Positions 27,650-36,906 of a DNA stretch of 64,000 bases are shown in pieces (within the stretch, counting starts at the first letter, position 1; every line of letters begins with the position of its first letter). The notes beneath the pieces are model-generated. The model was given only the letters and a program-made list of their open reading frames with translations. It did not search any database and had not been told where the DNA came from. Source of the stretch: Scatolibacter rhodanostii (GTDB taxonomy: Bacteria; Bacillota; Clostridia; Oscillospirales; Acutalibacteraceae); NCBI RefSeq assembly GCF_900197595.1, contig NZ_FZLO01000005.1:124001-188000 (forward strand), given 5' to 3'. The translations under genes were made by a program, and so were the position numbers.

Positions 27650-28399
27650 TTACACTAAATCAGACATGTCATAAAGACCAGCCGGTTTATGATTCATAAA
27701 GATGGCGGCATTGACGGCACCAGAAGCAAATAGCTCTTTCGACTGTGCTGAATGGCTAAGAGAAAGTGTTTCGTGACGTCCGGCAAAGATAACTTCATGC
27801 TCACCCACAATGGTGCCGCCGCGGATAGCGTGCAAGCCAATTTCACTTTTGTCACGTTTCATGCGGCGAGAATGACGGTCATAGGTATATTTCATCTCGT
27901 TATTTCGAGTATCATTAATGGCGTCAGCAATCATCAAAGCAGTGCCGCTCGGAGCATCAATTTTTTGGTTATGGTGCTTTTCAATGATTTCCACATCAAA
28001 ATCATCACCTAAAATAAGCTCTGCTTTTTTGGCAAGTTCAATGAGCAGGTTGATACCCAACGACATATTTCGGGAATAAAATAAAGGTAGGGTAGCAGCT
28101 GCTTTTTGAATTTCAGCAACTTGTTCATCACTATAACCGGTGGTGCATAATACGGCAGCGATGTTCCGTGTTTTGCAGTAGTCAAGAATAAACGGCAGTG
28201 ATGACGGATGAGAAAAGTCAATGATAGCGTCAGCTGATTCGGCAATAGAAGCGATTTCGTGATAAACAGGGAAGTCCGTGTTTTCGCATACATTGACGTC
28301 CACTCCAGCGACAATTTGACAGTCTTGCCGTTCGTTGACTAAAGCTTGAATGGTTCTGCCCATTTTGCCACCGCAGCCATATAAAATTATATTAATCAT
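27650..28399 (-). CDS. dapB: 4-hydroxy-tetrahydrodipicolinate reductase
   Basis: A 249-aa NAD(P)H-dependent reductase of the lysine/diaminopimelate pathway. The N-terminal nucleotide motif is YGCGGKMGRTI, and the catalytic segment is EKHHNQKIDAPSGTALM with the conserved HH and Lys. It follows dapA by 37 bp on the minus strand, in pathway order after asd and dapA. Confidence 0.97.
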   Translation of the reverse strand: MINIILYGCGGKMGRTIQALVNERQDCQIVAGVDVNVCENTDFPVYHEIASIAESADAIIDFSHPSSLPFILDYCKTRNIAAVLCTTGYSDEQVAEIQKAAATLPLFYSRNMSLGINLLIELAKKAELILGDDFDVEIIEKHHNQKIDAPSGTALMIADAINDTRNNEMKYTYDRHSRRMKRDKSEIGLHAIRGGTIVGEHEVIFAGRHETLSLSHSAQSKELFASGAVNAAIFMNHKPAGLYDMSDLV

Positions 28400-28436
28400 A
28401 GTGTCCTCCGATTTTACATTCCCCGTACATCAGGCA

Positions 28437-29324
28437 TTAGATTAAGCCGTGTTTTTGCAGTAAAGCCTGCATCTTTGCGTGATTGGCATCGGTCATAGAA
28501 GTCAACGGCATTCGGCAGGGGCCGCAGACAAGACCCATTTGGTTCATGGCATCTTTAATCGCAATGGGATTGACATCCATGAAGAAACCGTCCATTAAAT
28601 CAAGATATTCATTGGAGAGTGCTCTGGCAGCAGCAAGGTCGCCATCTAAAGCGGCTTGTGCCAAATTGTGCATTTCTTTAGGCAGCGCATTGGCAAAAAC
28701 AGAGATGATTCCCAAACCACCCATAGCGATAATGGGTAGAGTCATATTATCTTCACCGCTGTATACATGCAGATTGTTGCCGCAAAGTGAAATGGTGTGA
28801 GCAAGAGCTCCAGCGTTGCCGTTTGCTTCTTTTGTAGCTACAATGTAGGGGTTTTTAGAAATTTCCAGATAAGTTTCAGGCAAAATATTAAGACCGGTAC
28901 GACTAGGCACATTATAAACAATTGCCGGAATTTTTGCTTCGTTTGCAATGTAATTATAATGCTCAACCAAGCCTTTTTGTGAGGTTTTATTGTAATAAGG
29001 AGTAATGAGCAAAATACCATCTGCACCAAGTTCTTTGGCATGCACAGAAAGCTCAACTGCTGTGCGGGTATCGTTGCTGCCTGTTCCGGCAATCACAGGG
29101 ATACGTCCGGCAACCTTGTCGATGATGAAGCCGATGACATCTAAATGTTCTTTTTCGGTCATGGTAGAGGATTCGCCTGTAGTGCCGCAAGCAATGATAG
29201 CATCTGTTTTATTTTCAATCTGAAATTCAATCAGCTTTTCAAGTTCCTCATAATTTATATTCCTGTTTTCGTCAAAGGGTGTTACAAGAGCAACACCTGA
29301 GCCTGTAAATAGAATCTCTTTCAT
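28437..29324 (-). CDS. dapA: 4-hydroxy-tetrahydrodipicolinate synthase
   Basis: A 295-aa class I aldolase condensing aspartate semialdehyde and pyruvate. It opens LFTGSGVALVTPFDENRNINY. The substrate-site segment YNVPSRTG and the Schiff-base lysine in VATKEANG (about Lys165) are present, as is CGTTGESSTMTEKEH. It lies between asd and dapB in a lysine-riboswitch-controlled operon. Confidence 0.97.
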   Translation of the reverse strand: MKEILFTGSGVALVTPFDENRNINYEELEKLIEFQIENKTDAIIACGTTGESSTMTEKEHLDVIGFIIDKVAGRIPVIAGTGSNDTRTAVELSVHAKELGADGILLITPYYNKTSQKGLVEHYNYIANEAKIPAIVYNVPSRTGLNILPETYLEISKNPYIVATKEANGNAGALAHTISLCGNNLHVYSGEDNMTLPIIAMGGLGIISVFANALPKEMHNLAQAALDGDLAAARALSNEYLDLMDGFFMDVNPIAIKDAMNQMGLVCGPCRMPLTSMTDANHAKMQALLQKHGLI

Positions 29325-29432
29325 TGTGTAGACTCCTTTGTTAAAGAATAAAATGGTAATCCTATTTCCTCGTTACAAAAGAAAATAGGATTTTAAACAA
29401 AATTAGTGGATTCGAGTGGTTTTCAGATTGGT

Positions 29433-30515
29433 TTAGTCAAAAAAACCTTTTTTGCAGAGAAGTTCTGCCATTAAGACCGCACCGCCGGCTGCGCCACGAA
29501 GTGTGTTGTGGGCCATGCAGACAAATTTATAGTCATATTGTGAATCAGCACGCAGTCTGCCGATAGAAACTGCCATACCATTTTCAAGGTTACGGTCAAG
29601 TCTAGTCTGCGGGCGGTTCTCTTCTTCAAAATAATGCAAGAAGTTCTTAGGTGCACTGGGAAGCTCTAATTCTTGTGCGGGGCCTTTAAAGTTCTTCCAG
29701 CGTTCAATAATCTCTTCTTTAGAGATTTTGTTCTCTAAAGACATAAAGACAGCAGCCATATGTCCGTCAGCAACAGGAACACGGAAACATTGAGCGGTGA
29801 TGTTTGGAGAAGTAGCATTGACGATTTTGCCGTCTACGACTTTACCCCAAATTTTGAGTGGCTCTTGCTCTGATTTTTCTTCTTCGCCGCCGATAAACGG
29901 AATCACGTTGTCGACGATTTCAGGGTAAGTTTCAAATGTCTTGCCGGCACCTGAAATAGCCTGATAGGTACAAGCCAAAGCTTTTGTAACACCTAAATCC
30001 ATGAGGGGATGAAGAGCAGGAACATAGCTCTGTAAAGAACAGTTACATTTGACAGAGATAAATCCTCTTTTTGTGCCAAGGCGTTTTCTCTGTGCTTCAA
30101 TAACATCAGTATGATCAGCGTTAATTTCAGGAATAATCATAGGAACATCATCTGTACCACGGAAAGCGCTGTTGTTGGATACAACTGGACATTCAGCTTT
30201 TGCATAGGCAGTCTCAAGCTTTTTGATTTCATCTTTGCCCATATTAACGGCGCAGAAAACAAAGTCAACTTTTGAGACGATTTCATCAATATCTTTTTCA
30301 GCATCATAAATTTTCATATCATTCATGGCCGCAGGAACTGCCTCAGGCATAAACCAACGTCCTTGGATTGCTTCATGGTAGGGTTTTCCGGCAGAACGTC
30401 CACTGGCGGCTAAAGCTGTGACGTGAAACCACGGGTGATTCTCAAGGAGCAGCATAAAACGCTGACCAACCATTCCTGTGCAGCCGATAATACCAACATT
30501 ATACTTTTTATTCAT
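29433..30515 (-). CDS. asd: Aspartate-semialdehyde dehydrogenase
   Basis: A 360-aa enzyme reducing aspartyl phosphate to aspartate semialdehyde. It opens KYNVGIIGCTGMVGQRF (NADP-binding loop). The catalytic cysteine is in SVKCNCSLQ, and HNTLRGAAGG lies at the C-terminus. The length and sequence are closer to the archaeal/fungal-type Asd than to the shorter E. coli or B. subtilis types. The start is the ATG at 30515, 9 nt after AAAGGA; the TTG at 30524 is too close to the site. First gene of the lysine operon. Confidence 0.95.
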   Translation of the reverse strand: MNKKYNVGIIGCTGMVGQRFMLLLENHPWFHVTALAASGRSAGKPYHEAIQGRWFMPEAVPAAMNDMKIYDAEKDIDEIVSKVDFVFCAVNMGKDEIKKLETAYAKAECPVVSNNSAFRGTDDVPMIIPEINADHTDVIEAQRKRLGTKRGFISVKCNCSLQSYVPALHPLMDLGVTKALACTYQAISGAGKTFETYPEIVDNVIPFIGGEEEKSEQEPLKIWGKVVDGKIVNATSPNITAQCFRVPVADGHMAAVFMSLENKISKEEIIERWKNFKGPAQELELPSAPKNFLHYFEEENRPQTRLDRNLENGMAVSIGRLRADSQYDYKFVCMAHNTLRGAAGGAVLMAELLCKKGFFD

Positions 30516-30813
30516 TTTAATCAATCCTTTCTTAAGGGGGTTATTGAAATCATAGTTTGTTAAGGGTTTTAGAAAAAGGAGATCAGTAAGTAAAGGGTAT
30601 GCAAATCAAATTAATCATAAAACATTTCTTTATACTACCTGTGTTCTTCTTACCCAAATTACCCAGAACAATTTGCTTTCAAAAAACCAATTTATCCGCA
30701 TAGTATGCGAGGGATGAAATTCATATTGCTTGCGCAAAACGAAAGCTTAATGCGGCCAAACAATATGTTTTAGAAGGCTAGTTAAAAAAATCATGCCTCC
30801 CAATAGTAGGTAG
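30516..30813 (-). other. Second half of the asd leader
   Basis: This 298-nt stretch lies between the riboswitch terminator and asd. It holds a GCAT-AGT-ATGC hairpin at 30694-30716, followed on the minus strand by TTGGTTTTTTG (30681-30690), a possible second attenuator. Nothing else is recognisable and no ORF has a ribosome site. Confidence 0.4.
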
Positions 30814-30837
30814 AAAAAAACCGGCTTGAAAACCGGG
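30814..30837 (-). terminator. Terminator of the lysine riboswitch
   Basis: On the minus strand CCGGTT and AGCCGG (one G-U) close a TTCA loop and are followed by seven Ts. It lies 55 nt beyond the aptamer, the expected expression platform for lysine-induced termination. Confidence 0.8.
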
Positions 30838-30889
30838 TGTCAATCACATATAATAGAAATGTCGTGTTATAGACTTATTTTCAAAAAAC

Positions 30890-31052
30890 ACGAATAGCAC
30901 TCCATCAACATGATGACAGTTGCAAAGCTTTCGCTGTTGCACCCAGAGAATATGCGCCAAATATACTCTTCGGCGGCTTGCCTTTTCAAAAATCTTCACA
31001 GGTTTGGGCAACCTCCGATAATTTACTCGTGAAAACCGCGCCTCTATTTCTA
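30890..31052 (-). promoter_or_regulatory. Lysine riboswitch (L-box) upstream of asd-dapA-dapB
   Basis: The minus-strand RNA shows the L-box landmarks in order: AGAGGCGCG (31045 downward), GAGTA, GGAGG, GCCGCCGAAG, CTGGGTGCAACAGCGAAAGC, then AACTGTCAT and ATGGAGTGCTAT at the 3' side (30892 onward). These match the conserved core and the P1 closing strand that bind lysine. The downstream terminator and lysine-synthesis genes fit. High lysine should shut the operon. A covariance-model search was not possible here. Confidence 0.92.
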
Positions 31053-31058
31053 ACATTA

Positions 31059-31087
31059 ATCATACCCTAGTTTGCTAGGATTGTCAA
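31059..31087 (-). promoter_or_regulatory. Promoter of the lysine operon
   Basis: On the minus strand a perfect TTGACA (31082-31087), a 17-bp spacer and TATGAT (31059-31064) are present. The spacer contains the palindrome CCTAGCAAACTAGG (31066-31079), a possible operator. Transcription would start just upstream of the L-box aptamer. Confidence 0.8.
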
Positions 31088-31093
31088 TTTTTT

Positions 31094-31121
31094 TTGAGGA
31101 TTACCTATCACAATTTATACT
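31094..31121 (+). promoter_or_regulatory. Probable promoter for queA
   Basis: TTGAGG (31094-31099), a 16-bp spacer and TATACT (31116-31121) lie 40 bp before the queA start. It is divergent from the lysine operon promoter, and the two -35 elements are only 6 bp apart. Confidence 0.5.
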
Positions 31122-31160
31122 ATTCCATGGGCATGAATTTCGTTCATATTGGGAGGATTT

Positions 31161-32198
31161 ATGACACATTCTTTTAAAACAAGTGATTTTTATTATGATC
31201 TGCCAGAAGAACTGATTGCACAAACACCGCTTGAGAAAAGAGACACTTCAAGGCTGTTAATGCTGAACAAACAAACAGGAGAAATTAGTCACGAGCATTT
31301 TTATGATATTGTAGAAGCTATTCATGAAAATGACTGTCTAATTCTGAATGACTCTCGTGTTTTGCCGGCAAGAATTTATGGAACAAAAAAAGAGACCGGT
31401 GCGGTGGTAGAATTTTTACTGCTCAAGAACTTGGGAGAAGATATTTGGGAATGCTTGGCAGGTCCAGGCAGAAAAGCAAAAGTAGACACAGAATTTACTT
31501 TTGGTGAAGGACTAATGCAGGGCAAAGTCGTCGAAGTGAAAGAAGACGGCAATCGTTTGGTGAAATTTTCTTATGACGGCGTGTTTTTTGCCATACTTGA
31601 CAAAATCGGGCAAATGCCGCTGCCGCCTTATATTCACGAAAAACTCAAGGACCAAGAACGCTATCAGACAGTATACTCCAAAGAGCTTGGTTCGGCTGCG
31701 GCGCCAACGGCCGGTTTGCATTTCACCGAAGATTTACTGGACAAGCTGCGTGCAAAAGGGGTAAAAGTTGGGTTTGTGACTTTGCACGTGGGGTTGGGAA
31801 CGTTTCGCTCTGTCAGCGCTGAATTTATCGATGAGCATAAAATGCACTCCGAACATTATTATATGCCGCAGGAAACCGCTGATATCATCAATGAGACCAG
31901 AAAAAACGGTGGGCGAGTGATTGCCGTTGGCACAACAAGCTGCCGAACGCTGGAATCTTGTGCCGATGAAAACGGTCACTTTACGGAGAGCAACGGTTGG
32001 ACAGAGATATTCATTTATCCTGGTTATACATTCAAAGGGATAGACGCTTTGATCACAAACTTCCATTTGCCGGAAAGCACATTGGTTATGCTTGTGTCGG
32101 CTTTGGCCGGAAAAGAAAACATTCTGCATGCTTATGAAGAAGCAGTCAAAGAAAAATACCGATTCTTTAGTTTTGGAGATGCGATGTTTATCAGCTAA
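31161..32198 (+). CDS. queA: S-adenosylmethionine:tRNA ribosyltransferase-isomerase
   Basis: A 345-aa enzyme that transfers ribose from SAM to preQ1 in tRNA to make epoxyqueuosine. It starts [33 protein letters not shown], the QueA N-terminus, and contains [29 protein letters not shown] and [15 protein letters not shown]. The start is the ATG at 31161 with GGGAGG just upstream; the TTG at 31149 precedes that site. It is followed by tgt, as in most bacteria. Confidence 0.97.
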   Translation: MTHSFKTSDFYYDLPEELIAQTPLEKRDTSRLLMLNKQTGEISHEHFYDIVEAIHENDCLILNDSRVLPARIYGTKKETGAVVEFLLLKNLGEDIWECLAGPGRKAKVDTEFTFGEGLMQGKVVEVKEDGNRLVKFSYDGVFFAILDKIGQMPLPPYIHEKLKDQERYQTVYSKELGSAAAPTAGLHFTEDLLDKLRAKGVKVGFVTLHVGLGTFRSVSAEFIDEHKMHSEHYYMPQETADIINETRKNGGRVIAVGTTSCRTLESCADENGHFTESNGWTEIFIYPGYTFKGIDALITNFHLPESTLVMLVSALAGKENILHAYEEAVKEKYRFFSFGDAMFIS

Positions 32199-32270
32199 AG
32201 TAACTTTTGAAAGCAATATAATAGGGCAGAACAGAAACAAGAACAAGAAAAGGATAAGAAAGGTTTGGCT

Positions 32271-33401
32271 ATGTACAAATTAATTAAGAAAGAAAAGCAG
32301 GCAAGGCGAGGAACGTTTACTACCGTACACGGAGAAGTGCAAACACCGGCTTTTATGAATGTCGCAACAGCAGGGGCAATTAAAGGCGGTGTTTCTGCCT
32401 ATGATTTGCATGATATAGATTGCCAAGTTCAGCTTTGCAATACCTATCATATGCATTTGCGCCCCGGTGATGAAACCGTTAAAAAGCTCGGTGGACTGCA
32501 CAAGTTTACCGGCTTTCATGGTCCCATTCTCACTGATAGCGGAGGTTTTCAGGTTTTCTCGTTGGCAAAGCTTCGCAATATTATAGAAGAAGGCGTGACA
32601 TTTTCTTCTCACATCGATGGCCATAAAATTTTTATGTCACCGGAAAGCAGTATGCAAATTCAGTCAAATTTAGCATCTACCATTGCAATGGCGTTTGATG
32701 AATGTATGGAAAATCCGGCGGAATATGACTATGCTAAGCATTCTACGGAACGCACAACACGTTGGCTTGAACGCTGTCAAAAAGAAATGAATCGCCTTAA
32801 TGCACAGGCAGATACGATTAACCCACAACAATTGCTGTTTGGTATTAACCAAGGGGCAACATATGAAGACCTTCGCATTGACCACATGAAAACCATTGCA
32901 AAAATGGATTTGGACGGCTATGCTATTGGCGGTTTGGCAGTTGGTGAGAGTCACGAAGAAATGTACCGCATTATTGAAGCGGTTGAACCGCATATGCCAG
33001 AGGGTAAAATTCGTTATTTAATGGGAGTGGGCACACCACAGAATATTTTAGAAGCGGTGCGGCGTGGGGTTGACCTTTTTGACTGCGTTATGCCAAGCCG
33101 AAATGCACGTCATGGACATGCTTTCACAATGGAGGGCTGCCGAAACCTGATGAATGCGAAATACGCATTGGACGAAGCACCTCTGGATGAAACTTGTACT
33201 TGCCCAACATGCCAAAAGTTTTCAAGAGCCTATATTCATCATTTGTTTAAAGCCAAAGAAATGCTGGCTATGCGTCTGACCGTAATGCACAATCTGCATT
33301 TTTACAATCACCTCATGCAGCAGATTCGAGATCACTTAGATGAGGGAACATTTGAGGCTTTTTGTGACGAATATGCCGAAAAACTTGGACAGAGAATTTG
33401 A
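32271..33401 (+). CDS. tgt: Queuine tRNA-ribosyltransferase (tRNA-guanine transglycosylase)
   Basis: A 376-aa enzyme exchanging guanine 34 for preQ1 in GUN tRNAs. Motifs are GPILTDSGGFQVFSL (active-site Asp), GGLAVGES, the nucleophile Asp in LFDCVMPSRNARHG, and the zinc site CTCPTCQKFSRAYIHHL. The start is the ATG at 32271, 7 nt after AAGAAAGG; a TTG two codons earlier is less likely. It is in an operon with queA and probably yajC. Confidence 0.97.
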   Translation: MYKLIKKEKQARRGTFTTVHGEVQTPAFMNVATAGAIKGGVSAYDLHDIDCQVQLCNTYHMHLRPGDETVKKLGGLHKFTGFHGPILTDSGGFQVFSLAKLRNIIEEGVTFSSHIDGHKIFMSPESSMQIQSNLASTIAMAFDECMENPAEYDYAKHSTERTTRWLERCQKEMNRLNAQADTINPQQLLFGINQGATYEDLRIDHMKTIAKMDLDGYAIGGLAVGESHEEMYRIIEAVEPHMPEGKIRYLMGVGTPQNILEAVRRGVDLFDCVMPSRNARHGHAFTMEGCRNLMNAKYALDEAPLDETCTCPTCQKFSRAYIHHLFKAKEMLAMRLTVMHNLHFYNHLMQQIRDHLDEGTFEAFCDEYAEKLGQRI

Positions 33402-33482
33402 GAGAAAGACACAAAAAATTCACTTGCTTGTCTTATCTTTTTTTGCTATAATATATAACATTAACTTGGAGGTGCGATTTGA

Positions 33483-33833
33483 ATGAATCAATTGATATTT
33501 CTTGACACAGCAGCTGCTGCTACGACCACAGCGGCACAGGGCGGCGACCTGATGACCATGCTGGTGTCTTTGTTGCCCATGCTTTTAATTCTTGTCGTCA
33601 TGTACTTTATGATGATTCGTCCCCAGAACAAAAAGAGAAAAAAAGAATCTGAAATGAAAAAGAATGCACAGGTTGGCGATGAGATTACAACAATCGGCGG
33701 CATTAGCGGCAGAATTATCGCTGTGAAAGAAGAAACAGAGTCTATTGTGATTGAAACAGGAAGCGATAAATCAAAGCTGCATATCAAACGCTGGGCAATC
33801 GGCAGTGTTGATACCATTCACGACGAAGACTAA
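33483..33833 (+). CDS. yajC: Sec translocon accessory subunit YajC
   Basis: A 116-aa protein with a single membrane segment (about residues 22-46, MLVSLLPMLLILVVMYFMMI) followed by RPQNKKRKKESEMKKNAQVGDEITTIGGISG, the defining YajC motif. It associates with SecDF-YidC. The N-terminus is longer and Ala/Thr-rich before the membrane helix. A GGAGGTG site precedes it. secD and secF are not in the window. Confidence 0.95.
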   Translation: MNQLIFLDTAAAATTTAAQGGDLMTMLVSLLPMLLILVVMYFMMIRPQNKKRKKESEMKKNAQVGDEITTIGGISGRIIAVKEETESIVIETGSDKSKLHIKRWAIGSVDTIHDED

Positions 33834-33911
33834 TTTTCTATTAAGGCAAGGCATAAAAGAACTCTATGTTTCATATCTTTATTATAGATTGAAATATGGG
33901 GTTGTTTTTAT

Positions 33912-34289
33912 ATGAAAAAGCTAAGAACAATTTTGGTTTCTGTGGCAATCATGTCAGTTATCTCTTTGTGCCTTTTGTTTATTGTGGCCGTTATTTTGGC
34001 GAAAGCAGGCACCTTGGCAGGAGATTTCGTCAATCTCTTGACCACTATCATTGCTTGTGCATCGGCATTTCTTGGTGCTTTTTTTGTGTCCACTCGTGTA
34101 AAAGAACAGGGTGCCTTTTATGGCTTGTCAGCTGCCGCTGTTTTTTCACTAATTATGATACTTGTTTCTTTGTTGGTCTATCATAATAGTATGAGCTTTG
34201 CCAGTGTGTGGAAGATTGCCGCCATATTGCTTAGTGGTTCACTCGGAGGAATTTTAGGGGTTAACAGAAAAAGCAAAGTGAAATTTTAA
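33912..34289 (+). CDS. TIGR04086 family membrane protein
   Basis: A 125-aa protein with four predicted membrane helices (about residues 7-32, 40-61, 69-90, 100-117) and a basic C-terminus. Small four-helix proteins directly after yajC in clostridia belong to TIGR04086, of unknown function, and I assign it by topology and position. It lies 78 bp after yajC and is ended by a strong terminator. Confidence 0.8.
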   Translation: MKKLRTILVSVAIMSVISLCLLFIVAVILAKAGTLAGDFVNLLTTIIACASAFLGAFFVSTRVKEQGAFYGLSAAAVFSLIMILVSLLVYHNSMSFASVWKIAAILLSGSLGGILGVNRKSKVKF

Positions 34290-34316
34290 ATAACTACATA
34301 GTGATGAAGAACAGAA

Positions 34317-34347
34317 AATCTCTCGATTTATATCGAGAGATTTTTAT
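34317..34347 (+). terminator. Terminator of the queA-tgt-yajC cluster
   Basis: A perfect 12-bp stem, AAATCTCTCGAT with ATCGAGAGATTT, closes a TTAT loop and continues into TTATTTG. It separates the secretion cluster from the chemoreceptor gene. Confidence 0.9.
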
Positions 34348-34446
34348 TTGCGCCAATTTAAATTTATTATAGAAATTTAGTGTTCAGCAATTATAAGTAT
34401 TATAAACTAAAATAATTTCTTTTTAGACAAATTATTTTTAAAATCA

Positions 34447-34476
34447 TTGACATCATACACATTAAAGTTATATAAT
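34447..34476 (+). promoter_or_regulatory. Housekeeping-type promoter upstream of the chemoreceptor
   Basis: TTGACA (34447-34452), an 18-bp spacer and TATAAT (34471-34476) lie in the 400-bp gap between TIGR04086 and the chemoreceptor. It would give a leader of about 207 nt. The rest of the gap is AT-rich, with no recognised riboswitch. Confidence 0.65.
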
Positions 34477-34613
34477 TAAGTAAAAATTTGTATAATTTTA
34501 GTAATTTATCCATATTTATAAAGGATTTTGAAAGATAGGTTTGCTTATAATAGCAAATGAATAGGATAAAATCACAGAGAAATGGAGGGGAGTCTCGAAT
34601 CAAGTTCGTTGCT

Positions 34614-34640
34614 TAATACATTTGTGATGTTTGCCGATGT
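34614..34640 (+). promoter_or_regulatory. Possible flagellar sigma (SigD/sigma-28) promoter
   Basis: TAAT (34614-34617), 15 bp and GCCGATGT (34633-34640) resemble the sigma-28 consensus TAAA-N15-GCCGATAA, about 50 bp before a chemoreceptor gene. Chemoreceptors are common members of this regulon. Three bases differ from consensus. Confidence 0.45.
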
Positions 34641-34689
34641 AAAATCGTTCAAAATGAAATGAGTATGAAAGTGAAATGGGGGTCATTAT

Positions 34690-36498
34690 ATGACGGAGAA
34701 AAAGAAACTACCATTAGTTAAAAGGTTATCGGTTCGAGGAAAACTCTTGTTTGGGTTCGGTGGAATATTCATGATTGTACTGATTTCTTTTATTGTAGCA
34801 GCGTGGGGAATTTCCCGAATGGGTGAACAAGTGAATTTGTACTCGAAATATACCTATCCTTTGGCCAATTCTAATTTATCCACACAGCGAGATATGGTTT
34901 CTACACAGCGATATTTGTTAATAGCTTTGCAAGAAAAATCCCAAAAGGCAGATGTAGAACCATCTTTGGCAGCTGCTGAAGAAAGCGCTAATCGTTATCT
35001 TGCCAGCTTTGATTCATTTGCCAATAATCAGCGAAGCAATGTGAATGATGATAAAATTGCTGAAGTGAAAGAATTGATGAGTGAAGTAGGAAAAGCTCGT
35101 GAAGCAATTGTAGAACAAATTCGAGATACAGCAGTAGACAGCCGTAAAACTGCCTATGAGATTTATACAAACAGTTATTTGCCTGCTTTCAATGCAGCCA
35201 ATGAAATTTTGGATGATTTCATGGTTACTGGTGAAGCTCGTGAAGCAGAGCAAAGTGCAGCGGCTTCACGGACCATTTCACAAGTTTGGGTAATGTTGAT
35301 TTTAATTCTTGTGATTGCCATATCGGTTACTGTGCTCTCTATTCTTGTCATAACAAAAGCAATTCTTACCCCGATTAAAGAAATCGAGGGTGTTTATAAA
35401 GAAATGTCAAACGGAAATCTGCATGTTCAGCCTGTCTATGAAAGTTCGGATGAATTAGGTGGTATGGCAAATAATATTCGAATGACTAACACAAAAATTA
35501 TGTCTTATATTGAGGACATTAGCACAAAACTCACCCAGTTATCGCAAGGCGATATGCGTATTTCGGTAGAGTCAGATTATATAGGCGATTTTGCTGCGAT
35601 TAAGCAATCTTTGCTTGATACATCTTCCTCCTTGAATGCAACACTCCAGCTAATTAATGTTACAGCAGAACAGGTGAATACAGGGGCAGAGCAGGTTGCA
35701 AGTGGAGCGCAATCAATAGCCTCAGGTACAACAGAACAAGCGGCAACGGTAGAAGAACTGAGTGCTTCTGCTATTAATATAGCACAGCAAGCAGAGCAAA
35801 ACGCACACAATGTTCGTAGAGCAACGGAATACGTTGAGCAAGCAGGAAAAGGGGTAGCAGAGAGCAATCATTATATGCAGCGCCTGAATACAGCAATGGG
35901 TGATATAGGAGAATCCTCACAGCAGATTTCTAAGATTACAAAACTAGTGGAAGATATCGCTTTTCAAACTAACATTCTTTCCTTGAATGCAGCAGTAGAA
36001 GCGGCACGCGCCGGTAATGCGGGAAAAGGCTTTGCCGTGGTGGCGGACGAAGTGCGTAATTTGGCTACAAAATCGGCAGAAGCGGCGAAGCAGACTGCAG
36101 AACTGATTCAAAAATCTACCAGTTCTGTGCATGAAGGAGAACAACTGGCATCTGAGACCCTAAAGGTTTTGGGGAACGTATCTGAAAAAGTGCATCTCGC
36201 AGATCAGGTAGTTCGAGAAATTGAAGAATCTTCTAGAGAGCAAACGGATGCAATTGAGCAAATTAATCATGCATTAGTACAAGTTTCGTCAGTGGTGCAA
36301 ACGAATGCGGCTACGGCCGAAGAAAGCTCTGCTTCAAGTGAAGAATTGGCAGCACAGGCACATGTTTTACAGAAAGCAGTCGCAAAATTTAAATTGACAC
36401 AAGATCAGATTGTTTATCCCGTGAAAGACGAGGACTCTACTGAGCAAGATGAAGGGACAGAGATTTTCACTGTAAATGAAGGATTTGATAAGTATTAG
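34690..36498 (+). CDS. Methyl-accepting chemotaxis protein
   Basis: A 602-aa chemoreceptor. The first membrane helix is at about residues 18-43, an extracytoplasmic helical sensor covers 44-195, and the second helix covers about 198-222 ([19 protein letters not shown]). A HAMP domain follows, then a long coiled coil with the conserved signalling tip [20 protein letters not shown]. The sensor resembles the four-helix-bundle class; the ligand is unknown. It is transcribed alone and shows that this lineage is, or was, motile. Confidence 0.95.
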   Translation: MTEKKKLPLVKRLSVRGKLLFGFGGIFMIVLISFIVAAWGISRMGEQVNLYSKYTYPLANSNLSTQRDMVSTQRYLLIALQEKSQKADVEPSLAAAEESANRYLASFDSFANNQRSNVNDDKIAEVKELMSEVGKAREAIVEQIRDTAVDSRKTAYEIYTNSYLPAFNAANEILDDFMVTGEAREAEQSAAASRTISQVWVMLILILVIAISVTVLSILVITKAILTPIKEIEGVYKEMSNGNLHVQPVYESSDELGGMANNIRMTNTKIMSYIEDISTKLTQLSQGDMRISVESDYIGDFAAIKQSLLDTSSSLNATLQLINVTAEQVNTGAEQVASGAQSIASGTTEQAATVEELSASAINIAQQAEQNAHNVRRATEYVEQAGKGVAESNHYMQRLNTAMGDIGESSQQISKITKLVEDIAFQTNILSLNAAVEAARAGNAGKGFAVVADEVRNLATKSAEAAKQTAELIQKSTSSVHEGEQLASETLKVLGNVSEKVHLADQVVREIEESSREQTDAIEQINHALVQVSSVVQTNAATAEESSASSEELAAQAHVLQKAVAKFKLTQDQIVYPVKDEDSTEQDEGTEIFTVNEGFDKY

Positions 36499-36676
36499 AA
36501 GAAGACTTGTTTGACGAGCTGCTGCAGAAAAACGGCAGATTGAAGGAACGATTTGAAAGCTAAACTGAGGATTGATGAAGGTTAAGGACGGATAGAATAG
36601 TTCAGTTATAAAAGTACCAGTCAAGGAATAAAGGGGGGTTAGGCAGAAAAAACAACAGAAGTAATATAACTTTCTG

Positions 36677-36706
36677 TTGCAATAAGAATAATAAATAGTA
36701 TATAAT
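36677..36706 (+). promoter_or_regulatory. Promoter of a short transcript
   Basis: TTGCAA (36677-36682), an 18-bp spacer and TATAAT (36701-36706) lie 180 bp after the chemoreceptor. A terminator begins about 30 bp downstream, so only a very short RNA would result. Confidence 0.5.
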
Positions 36707-36712
36707 TCTAAA

Positions 36713-36772
36713 AGAAGAGATTAACCATTAGCAAAAAGACTCCGCATAGTATGCAGGAGCCTTTTTGTGTAA
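36713..36772 (+). ncRNA. Candidate 60-nt RNA or free-standing terminator
   Basis: About 60 nt lie between the promoter at 36677 and the T-run at 36764-36768. The RNA would be mostly the terminator hairpin plus a 5' tail reading GATTAACCATTAGC. It may be a real small RNA, or just the terminator of the chemoreceptor with a chance promoter in front. The remainder of the 400-bp gap 36499-36906 shows nothing else. Confidence 0.3.
36733..36768 (+). terminator. Terminator with GCATAGTATGC core
   Basis: AAAAAGACTCC and GGAGCCTTTTT flank the palindromic core GCAT-AGT-ATGC, with one bulged A. The same core recurs at 30698 and, slightly varied, at 43344. Confidence 0.8.
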
Positions 36773-36906
36773 TACCAGTTTCATCACAAATAGAGGTAAA
36801 CGGGGACTTTTATTTTAACAGAACGAATCAAAGAACCCATAGACGAAACGGCGAGGAGTTAAATGTTAAACAGAGGGAAAATGATTAAAGGAAAGAAGGA
36901 ATGGGT

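Noticed and set aside
30844-31056. 70-codon minus-strand ORF
   Set aside because: It lies exactly over the lysine riboswitch, whose conserved RNA explains the sequence. It has no ribosome site or protein homology that I can see.
34615-34689. Possible c-di-GMP riboswitch before the chemoreceptor
   Set aside because: The conserved GEMM core and tetraloop receptor were looked for and not found.
36496-36561. Short frame reading [22 protein letters not shown] after the chemoreceptor stop
   Set aside because: No start or ribosome site, and too short to assign. It may be the tail of a lost gene, but I cannot support it.
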